Source: JAHIVN01 sp018816645
GTDB taxonomy: Bacteria; Patescibacteriota; Dojkabacteria; JAHIVN01
Direction of reading: 5' to 3'
Assembly: GCA_043816305.1 (NCBI GenBank)
Contig: JBDRHZ010000007.1
Span: forward strand, 1-15,660
DNA: 15,660 nucleotides
Each line of letters begins with the position of its first letter. The first letter of the stretch is position 1. Position numbers and translations under genes: made by a program. The notes under the pieces are model-generated. The model made no database searches. It had not been told where the DNA came from and saw only the letters and a list, made by a program, of their open reading frames with translations. Of this stretch, positions 1 through 5,424 are shown piece after piece.

Positions 1-79
1 CAGAAATATCTACCACAAACGATCTTAAAATCGTAACATGTTTTTGCTTTGTAATCCGTCGACGTTTATTTAGTATCAT
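1..79 (-). CDS. IS1595-like transposase, N-terminal fragment
   Basis: An ATG at 79-77 opens a frame that stays open to the window edge (26 codons). The peptide has a basic start (KRRRITKQKHVTILRSF) resembling the helix that precedes the helix-turn-helix of IS1595/ISXO2-type transposases. The catalytic DDE domain would lie outside the window. The start lies 58 bp inside the terminal inverted repeat, a normal spacing for such elements. The right-edge transposase fragment has the same orientation and could be another copy of the same gene. The family call rests mainly on the right-hand fragment and the shared terminal repeats. This fragment alone is too short to be diagnostic. Confidence 0.65.
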   Translation of the reverse strand, partial: MILNKRRRITKQKHVTILRSFVVDIS

Positions 80-92
80 TCTGCCCTATATC

Positions 93-124
93 ATAACAGA
101 TTTTTACATTTTTTTATCTGTTAT
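93..124. promoter_or_regulatory. Subterminal inverted repeat upstream of the transposase start
   Basis: Perfect 9-bp arms ATAACAGAT (93-101) and ATCTGTTAT (116-124) flank a 14-nt AT-rich spacer. They lie between the IS terminal repeat and the transposase ATG at 79. A transcript entering the IS from the flank would fold this hairpin just upstream of the start codon. The arms could alternatively be a transposase binding site. The role is inferred. Confidence 0.5.
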
Positions 125-139
125 CTGGGCAAGACCCTA
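121..139 (-). repeat. Terminal inverted repeat of the left IS
   Basis: Read on the minus strand this is TAGGGTCTTGCCCAGATAA. It matches 18 of 19 bases with 15521-15539 on the plus strand. The IS end proper is probably the GGG (137), because IS1595-type ends start with G residues. The TA outside it is shared by both copies and may be flank or target. Confidence 0.8.
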
Positions 140-169
140 AAGTAATTAGGTAATTGAGATATTCCTTAC

Positions 170-188
170 ACAATTAAAAACTAATTGT
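170..188 (-). terminator. AT-rich hairpin after the mutS-yitT operon
   Basis: Perfect 7-bp arms ACAATTA and TAATTGT enclose a 5-nt loop, immediately past the stop codon of the membrane protein gene. The stem is all AT except one pair and no long T tract follows in the minus direction, so this is a weak terminator candidate. Confidence 0.3.
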
Positions 189-191
189 CTA

Positions 192-875
192 TTAACGATG
201 ACTTATCATTATTCTACTTAAATAAAAAATTGAATTACCCTTTGCTATTTCATCTTTGAATGATCTAAGAAATAATTTAAATGAAAAGTAAAAAACAACT
301 GCATTAACAAGCAGCAAGTAGCCTTTCTCAAATCCAAAAGCAATGGTAGTTGTGACTACAAGCAAAGCATCAAACAGTAAGAACAGTGTAGGAGCTTTGA
401 TATCTATAAATTTTCGAACAATCGGGAAAATGGAACTGTAACTTCCGAAGCTGTAATCATATGCTACAACAAGTGCAATACTGAAACCACCTAAAAATCC
501 TTGAAGGGCTATAAGCGAAAGATTCTTGAGACCTTCGACTTCAGCTAGATTTATATTAAAGAATTTTCTTGTTGCTTCTATAAAAATAGAAAGTAATACG
601 TAACCATATATACCTCGGATCCCAGTTGTCTTCCCTGCTATAAGAAACTGAAGTATTAGAATTATAGTATTCGAAATCAGCAGAAAAACTCCTAGCGGAA
701 AATCAGTTATATAGTTTACGACTAAACCGTAGCCAGGTAACCCTCCGCTGACCATTTTAAACTTCCAGGAAATGAGATTTATCGAAAGACCCAAGACTAT
801 GATCCCAATTGTGGAATATAGAAAGGGACGTAATTCTTTTTTAATGAAAGCCTTTGATATTTTCATTTTAATCAT
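192..875 (-). CDS. YitT/YczE-like multi-pass membrane protein
   Basis: A 227-residue integral membrane protein with about five or six hydrophobic helices (near residues 18-36, 58-80, 86-98, 119-139, 161-180 and 185-203). The segment after the first helix, VSGGLPGYGLVVNYI (42-56), resembles the 'SGG.TG.....Y' stretch that typifies the YitT membrane family (DUF161). No member has a firm biochemical role that I can assign here. Many YitT proteins carry a C-terminal DUF2179 domain of about 80 residues. This one stops soon after the last helix and lacks it. The start ATG is 11 nt after the mutS stop on the same strand, so it is probably co-transcribed with mutS. A second Met at residue 4 is an alternative start. 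Confidence 0.7.
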   Translation of the reverse strand: MIKMKISKAFIKKELRPFLYSTIGIIVLGLSINLISWKFKMVSGGLPGYGLVVNYITDFPLGVFLLISNTIILILQFLIAGKTTGIRGIYGYVLLSIFIEATRKFFNINLAEVEGLKNLSLIALQGFLGGFSIALVVAYDYSFGSYSSIFPIVRKFIDIKAPTLFLLFDALLVVTTTIAFGFEKGYLLLVNAVVFYFSFKLFLRSFKDEIAKGNSIFYLSRIMISHR

Positions 876-886
876 GATCTGAACAG

Positions 887-3514
887 CTACTTCTTTTTCT
901 TAACCTCTTTGATTATCTCATCTAGCTTTTTCAGAGCTTCGATTGGTGTCAGCTTGTTTATATCAAGAGTTTTGAGTTTTTCTAAGACAGGATTCTCAGG
1001 CAAAGTGCTCATCAATGGCATTTGCACAGGAGTCTTCTCTTTTACTTTTGTTAGTTCCGTTTCCACATGCTTCACTTCAAATAACCCCTCCTGCTCAAGA
1101 CTTAACAATATTTCTTTTGCCTTTGTGATCACTTCTTGTGGAATACCCGCAAATTGGGCAACATGCACACCGTAGCTTTTATCAGTTCCACCTTTTTCTA
1201 TTTTTCGCAGGAAGATAATCTTACTCTCAGACTCTTTTATTGCTACATTAAAATTCCTCACTCGTGGAAGATACTTTTCCAGATCAACGAGTTCATGATA
1301 GTGAGTTGCAAATAAAGTCTTGGCTCCGATTTTACTATGTACGAATTCAGCTACAGCCCAAGCGATAGCAACTCCATCATAAGTGCTCGTGCCACGTCCC
1401 ACTTCATCGAGAATGATAAGTGAGCTTGAAGTAGCATTGTTGAGAATGTTTGCAGTCTCGTTCATTTCAACAAGAAAAGTACTTTCACCTCCAGCCAGAT
1501 TGTCACTGGCTCCAACTCGTGTGAAGATTCTATCTACTGGAGTAAATTTCATTTTTGCAGCGGGTACGAACGAACCGATCTGAGCCATAAGCACTATCAA
1601 AGCGACCTGTCGAATGTATGTTGATTTACCGGCCATATTTGGACCGGTGATAATTGCGATCTGATTTGCATCATTATCCAAGTTTGAATTATTAGCGATA
1701 AACTTCTCGCTTTCTATCTTTTCTACAACCGGATGTCTTCCATCAATAATCTCAAGACTTTTATTTTTATCGCTGACGACTAACGGCATTGAGTAATCTT
1801 CCTCGCGAGCAACGTAAGCGAAATTAGCAAGAACATCAAGAATAGCGGCGGCTTCAGCTAGTTCTTGAAGTTCTTTTGTATGTTTACTAACTTCGCTTCG
1901 TATTTTTACGAATATCTCATATTCTAAAGCAATTGCCTTTTCCTCAGCATTCAAGATCAAATCCTCCCTTTCCTTTAGCTCAGTGGTGATAAATCTCTCT
2001 GCGTTGACAAGTGTCTGCTTACGAATGTAGTTATCGGGAACTTTGCCAAGATTTGACTTGCTTACTTCGATATAATAGCCAAAAACCTTGTTATACCTGA
2101 CCTTTAGCGAATGTATTCCAGTTCGCTTGATCTCATTGAGTTGAAGTTCCTTAAGCCACTCCCTACCTCCTGCTAGTGCTTTTTTTATCTGTTTTAGCTT
2201 CTCATCATAAGTATCTTTTATGATACCGCCTTCAGTGATAGTTGGTAGTGGATTCTCCACCAAGGAGTCCGAAAGCAATTTTATGATTTCTTTGCTTGAT
2301 TTAGTTTGAGTTAATATTTTCTTCAGATTTGAAAGCAGTTTTGATTTAAAGCCTGATATAAGTTTAGAAACACTTAAAATTCGAACCAGAGACTCTTTTA
2401 GGGCCAAAAGATCGCGTGCGTTGACACTTTCGGTTCCGATTTTTCCAAGAATTCTTTCGATATCAAACACATTATCAAGCTCTTTTCTGATCTCATCTAA
2501 TTTTACTGAATCCAAAAATAGTTCGTTTACTGCATCAAGTCTTTCTTTAAGTGGAGCCATTTCAGTTAGTGGTGAAATGAGCCAGTTATATAGCTTTCTT
2601 TGTCCCATTGGAGTTTGACATTTGTTTAGAACAGAGATAAGCGTCGCATTAGTGTTATCTCTTAATGATTCTACGAGCTCGAGGTTTCTGATTGTATTCT
2701 CATCAAGAGACATAAATTGAGATTTATGTTTGTAGTAAACCTTGCTTATGTGAGCAAGTGATGTTTTCTGAGTTTCCTGAAGGTAACTTATTAGCACTCC
2801 AGCAGCAATGATTCCTGCCTTATATTCGTCTATCCCGAAACCCTTGAGCGATTTCACACTGAAATGATTTTGCAGGCGGGATTTATTCTCGCTTAAGTCA
2901 AATTCATAATCAGAAATTTCTTGCAGACGTGTATTTGCAAGCTCTCTTCGGTACTGCGTGATAAAAGCTTTCGATGCTAAAACTTCAGCGGGTTTAATTC
3001 GTAATATCTCATCAAGAACTTCAGTGCTGCGATTTTCTGTTTTCGAATAAAATTCGCAGATATAGAATTCTCCAGTTGTAAGATCACAAACTGCTAGACC
3101 ATACAGTGTATCTGACTTGTTCTTCAGCTCGCTAACGGAGAGAATGTAATTATTTTTTCCTTCCTCGAGTACCTTGTCGCTAGTGATTGTTCCAGAAGTA
3201 ACTATCTTTACAACATCACGTTCGACAAGTTTTTTACCTTTCTGCGGCTCTTCCAGCTGCTCAACAATAGCTACCTTATATCCTGCCTTTACTAATTTGG
3301 GCAGGTAATTATCTAGGGCATGAAACGGAATACCCGCCATAGGTTTTCTATTTTCTCCCTTGCCTCTGCCAGTCAAGACTATCCCCAAAACCTTTGAGAG
3401 AACCTTTGCATCGTTGTCAAATGCTTCGTAGAAATCGCCAAGACGAAATAGGAGAATTGCATCTTCATGCTTTTTCTTGAGTTTCATATATTGTTGTAGC
3501 ATTGGAGTGGACAT
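887..3514 (-). CDS. mutS: DNA mismatch repair protein MutS
   Basis: MutS recognises mispaired or looped bases and uses ATP to start mismatch repair. At 875 residues it has full family length. The N-terminal mismatch-binding domain has the Phe-x-Glu wedge in GDFYEAF (F28, E30). The connector, lever and clamp regions follow. The C-terminal ABC ATPase has Walker A GPNMAGKST (624-632), the loop ASDNLAGGESTF (from 669), Walker B ILDEVGRGTST with D703 and E704, and the switch THYHE (H738). Near the C-terminus QMPLM (831-835) resembles the beta-clamp binding motif of E. coli MutS (QMSLL). No mutL is visible in the window. The gene leads a two-gene operon with the YitT-like protein. No strong Shine-Dalgarno sequence precedes the ATG. 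The call is secure. Confidence 0.98.
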   Translation of the reverse strand: MSTPMLQQYMKLKKKHEDAILLFRLGDFYEAFDNDAKVLSKVLGIVLTGRGKGENRKPMAGIPFHALDNYLPKLVKAGYKVAIVEQLEEPQKGKKLVERDVVKIVTSGTITSDKVLEEGKNNYILSVSELKNKSDTLYGLAVCDLTTGEFYICEFYSKTENRSTEVLDEILRIKPAEVLASKAFITQYRRELANTRLQEISDYEFDLSENKSRLQNHFSVKSLKGFGIDEYKAGIIAAGVLISYLQETQKTSLAHISKVYYKHKSQFMSLDENTIRNLELVESLRDNTNATLISVLNKCQTPMGQRKLYNWLISPLTEMAPLKERLDAVNELFLDSVKLDEIRKELDNVFDIERILGKIGTESVNARDLLALKESLVRILSVSKLISGFKSKLLSNLKKILTQTKSSKEIIKLLSDSLVENPLPTITEGGIIKDTYDEKLKQIKKALAGGREWLKELQLNEIKRTGIHSLKVRYNKVFGYYIEVSKSNLGKVPDNYIRKQTLVNAERFITTELKEREDLILNAEEKAIALEYEIFVKIRSEVSKHTKELQELAEAAAILDVLANFAYVAREEDYSMPLVVSDKNKSLEIIDGRHPVVEKIESEKFIANNSNLDNDANQIAIITGPNMAGKSTYIRQVALIVLMAQIGSFVPAAKMKFTPVDRIFTRVGASDNLAGGESTFLVEMNETANILNNATSSSLIILDEVGRGTSTYDGVAIAWAVAEFVHSKIGAKTLFATHYHELVDLEKYLPRVRNFNVAIKESESKIIFLRKIEKGGTDKSYGVHVAQFAGIPQEVITKAKEILLSLEQEGLFEVKHVETELTKVKEKTPVQMPLMSTLPENPVLEKLKTLDINKLTPIEALKKLDEIIKEVKKKK

Positions 3515-3628
3515 GATTACGAATGTACAATCTTCAATTTATCAACTATGATTAAAACCATAAGTTCTTACTGATAGTATTTTATACGAAAAGGGAAATT
3601 TAGTTAAGGAACAACAAAACATATCATT

Positions 3629-3658
3629 TTGCGTATTATAAGCTATCATATATAATAC
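3629..3658 (+). promoter_or_regulatory. Promoter of the 399-residue gene, within a palindrome
   Basis: TTGCGT (3629-3634), a 16-nt spacer and a perfect -10 TATAAT (3651-3656) precede the ATG at 3665 by only 8 nt, so the mRNA should be leaderless or nearly so. The -10 lies in the right arm of an inverted repeat, GTATTATA (3633-3640) and TATAATAC (3651-3658). The mirrored arm offers a TATAAT on the minus strand toward mutS, but without a good -35. Confidence 0.5.
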
Positions 3659-3664
3659 TTTTAT

Positions 3665-4864
3665 ATGGTAGAAACTGATTCACGACAAGAAGCTGCGATT
3701 AGTATCAAGGCCGATTCACCGACTTTATTGGTAAGATTGGAAACATCTTATACTGATGTACGAAGGTTTTTGTTACTGGCTCTGTTGTATGGTAATCCTG
3801 GATCCAGCTTTAGCGAACCCGACACTATGATTTCAGTTGCAAGAAAAGCTTTAGCAGGCTCTTCAAAGACCCATCTTGCATGTGAGTATAAGGTCACCAG
3901 AAGGGCTATATATAGGGTAGTAGAAAGGGTTACAAGGGCTATCTTTGCAGTTACTAGTGATCCTAGTGCGGTCTCTGTTCCATTATTACCGCAGGACATT
4001 AAAATTCTGAATATGCTTCAGAGCTTTTATCATGTTGATGTTATTTTGACTGAAGCCGAATCAAATCATTCCTTCAGATCTTTACTATCAGAATTTCCTC
4101 AGTTCACTGTATTTATAGATAGAATTTCACATGGGGTCACCGTTCAGCAGGTATTGTCAGAATTTGGTATAACGGGTTACTCAGATGCTGCATTGGCTAA
4201 AATCTCTACTTTCTTTCTAAATCTAATCACTACAGGAGAGTATGACCCAAGGGTCTCCCAATATAAGCTTTTCAGAAACTTGGCTTTGGCAAGATTAGCA
4301 CATCAAGAAGCAGATTGGTTTGGTAACAATCCGGCAAGATTTTTGATGGAGGATATTCTTGATTTATTGAATTGTGTTTTAACGGCAGTTATAGAAGGAA
4401 ATGGGACATTATGGAATCTGAAAACTTTCTATGAGGCAATTCCACGAGTACATCTTTATCAAGCTATCAGCCGAAGAGATACTACTTTTCCGCCGGGATC
4501 TGCAGAAAATCCGAGACATTGTTATGATATCGAAATAAGGAAATATTATGAGTACTATAAAGCCGTAGAACAAATCCCTCCACCTATTAGAGAATTTTTA
4601 TTTTATGCAATTGCCAATCAAACACAGGATCAGATTTCCCGAAGAATAGTGGATTTTTCAGCATACTCAGCTAGTACCAGAAGGTCATTTGTATCCAGTT
4701 TTCTCATACACTTGGAATTAATCGCTTTAGGCAATTATGGTCCCATGAGATACGGTACTCCCTTTACTCAATTTTTACCCAGTGTTAACCGAAGAAGAGA
4801 TGCCTCAAGGCTGATAAGCGAGTTTTCTCAACTAGTTACTGCACACAATGCAGGGACAATATAA
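3665..4864 (+). CDS. Hypothetical protein, predicted mostly helical
   Basis: I do not recognise this 399-residue protein. It has no signal peptide, no clear membrane helix, only two Cys residues and no known catalytic motif. Composition and hydrophobic spacing suggest a mainly helical, soluble protein. A stretch near residues 73-93 (YKVTRRAIYRVVERVTRAIF) is basic and amphipathic. It could be the recognition part of a helix-turn-helix, but this is weak. The C-terminal third is rich in Tyr, Arg and Ser. The gene is divergent from mutS and stands alone, with a perfect -10 box 8 nt before the ATG. Base composition matches its neighbours and the frame is intact over 1.2 kb, so it is probably a real lineage-restricted gene. 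Confidence 0.72.
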   Translation: MVETDSRQEAAISIKADSPTLLVRLETSYTDVRRFLLLALLYGNPGSSFSEPDTMISVARKALAGSSKTHLACEYKVTRRAIYRVVERVTRAIFAVTSDPSAVSVPLLPQDIKILNMLQSFYHVDVILTEAESNHSFRSLLSEFPQFTVFIDRISHGVTVQQVLSEFGITGYSDAALAKISTFFLNLITTGEYDPRVSQYKLFRNLALARLAHQEADWFGNNPARFLMEDILDLLNCVLTAVIEGNGTLWNLKTFYEAIPRVHLYQAISRRDTTFPPGSAENPRHCYDIEIRKYYEYYKAVEQIPPPIREFLFYAIANQTQDQISRRIVDFSAYSASTRRSFVSSFLIHLELIALGNYGPMRYGTPFTQFLPSVNRRRDASRLISEFSQLVTAHNAGTI

Positions 4865-4951
4865 TATTCCTTGGCAGTAAGAAAGAAGTTAAGGGGAAAA
4901 GAAGTAAATATTTGGTCTACCTTACGAAATAAATATCAGCTTGAAACATAT

Positions 4952-5039
4952 TGGTGCCGAGGAGAGGATTTGAACCTCCAATCCCTGAAAGGGAACATGG
5001 TCCTAAGCCATGCGCGTCTGCCAATTTCGCCACCTCGGC
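4952..5039 (-). tRNA. tRNA-Leu (anticodon UAG)
   Basis: On the minus strand the molecule starts GCCGAGG at 5039 and closes with CCTCGGC, discriminator A and an encoded CCA (4954-4952). The anticodon stem is CATGG/CCATG and the loop is CTTAGGA, giving anticodon UAG at 5005-5003, which reads CUN leucine codons. A long variable arm (TCCCTTTCAGGGA) and TTCAAATCC in the T arm fit a class II tRNA-Leu. Little room for a promoter exists directly upstream: the nearest -10-like boxes (TATAAA, CATTAT) end 3-7 nt before the mature 5' end. A better promoter lies about 350 bp upstream (5391-5399), beyond the GIY-YIG gene. Confidence 0.97.
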
Positions 5040-5071
5040 AACTTTATAATGATCTTAGTAGCTTTTCTTTA

Positions 5072-5266
5072 TTACTTCTCATAATCTCTCGCCTCTTTCC
5101 TTGAATAAATGATTCTATCGTAAATATGACTAAACGGTACATAAGCTTTAGTTGATCTAACCTGTATCTTGTTATGCTGATCAAGCCTTTTCTTCAGATT
5201 AATTGTAAATCCTACGTAATGGTAATCTTTCAGATCACTTTTTATAACATATACATAATATTTCAT
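5072..5266 (-). CDS. Small GIY-YIG nuclease-domain protein, C-terminally shortened
   Basis: This 64-residue protein begins MKYYVYVIKS, continues DYHYVGFT (14-21), and has R27 in LKKRLDQHN. These are the GIY and YIG strands and the following Arg helix of the URI/GIY-YIG single-domain family. Such proteins usually run about 80-100 residues and continue after 'EAxxxEK' with a Leu-Lys-rich segment. Here two consecutive TAA codons follow EARDYEK directly, so the C-terminal part of the fold is missing. The gene sits between tRNA-Leu and a broken copy of the tRNA 5' end, on the same strand, and could be read from the promoter at 5391-5399. It is either a decaying gene or a minimal variant. Only a weak ribosome binding site (GTGG) is visible. 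Confidence 0.68.
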   Translation of the reverse strand: MKYYVYVIKSDLKDYHYVGFTINLKKRLDQHNKIQVRSTKAYVPFSHIYDRIIYSRKEARDYEK

Positions 5267-5287
5267 TTACCACTATTTCTTAGCGCA

Positions 5288-5363
5288 CCTGACTGCGAAG
5301 GCAGGTCTGCCAATTTCGCCTGCCAGGCCAGCCCTCACGAACTCGTTCGAGAGCAGGCTGGCC
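5288..5363. repeat. Compound palindromic element in the tRNA remnant
   Basis: Two adjacent inverted-repeat units are present. In 5326-5363, GGCCAGCC pairs with GGCTGGCC, and inside them CTC pairs with GAG and CGAAC with GTTCG, giving a long near-perfect hairpin. In 5288-5327, CCTG pairs with CAGG, GCGAA (5295-5299) with TTCGC (5315-5319), and GGCAG with CTGCC. The block is far more GC-rich than its surroundings. The first unit splits the tRNA-like sequence at GCC, which is present on both sides (5318-5320 and 5361-5363), as expected for insertion with a short duplication. Confidence 0.65.
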
Positions 5364-5371
5364 ACCTCGGC
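5305..5371 (-). pseudogene. Remnant of the tRNA-Leu 5' end, interrupted
   Basis: Bases 5305-5320 are identical to 5016-5031, and 5361-5371 are identical to 5029-5039. Joined, they rebuild the first 24 nt of the intact tRNA-Leu (acceptor 5' strand and D arm), split by about 43 bp of palindromic DNA. The remnant has the same orientation as the intact gene and lies 12 nt or so after the predicted start site of the promoter at 5391-5399. It cannot form a tRNA. Confidence 0.75.
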
Positions 5372-5390
5372 TTTATTAAATTAAGCAACT

Positions 5391-5399
5391 ATTATACCA
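5391..5399 (-). promoter_or_regulatory. Extended -10 promoter reading toward tRNA-Leu
   Basis: On the minus strand TGGTATAAT is a perfect extended -10 (TGn plus TATAAT). The -35 region is poor (TTTTCT at 17 nt), which extended -10 promoters tolerate. Predicted transcription starts near 5384 and enters the tRNA 5' remnant, then the GIY-YIG gene, then tRNA-Leu. It lies just past the stop codon of the large upstream gene. Confidence 0.6.
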
Positions 5400-5424
5400 T
5401 CACTTGGGGTTTGAGAAAATATGT

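Larger units (their letters stand above)
1..137 (-). mobile_element. IS1595-like insertion sequence, 5' end (cut by window edge)
   Basis: The left edge is the end of an insertion sequence whose body lies outside the window. The visible part has a terminal inverted repeat ending at 137 (GGGTCTTGCCCAG on the minus strand), a subterminal inverted repeat, and the first 26 codons of a transposase reading leftward. An inverted match of the terminal repeat occurs at the right edge beside a transposase C-terminus of the IS1595 type, which supports both the boundary and the family. The target duplication cannot be tested because the other end of this copy is not visible. Confidence 0.72.

Noticed and set aside
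4871..5104. A plus-strand 77-codon open frame across the tRNA
   Set aside because: It is an antisense translation of tRNA-Leu. The GEDLNLQSLKG-type peptide is a typical spurious product of tRNA genes.
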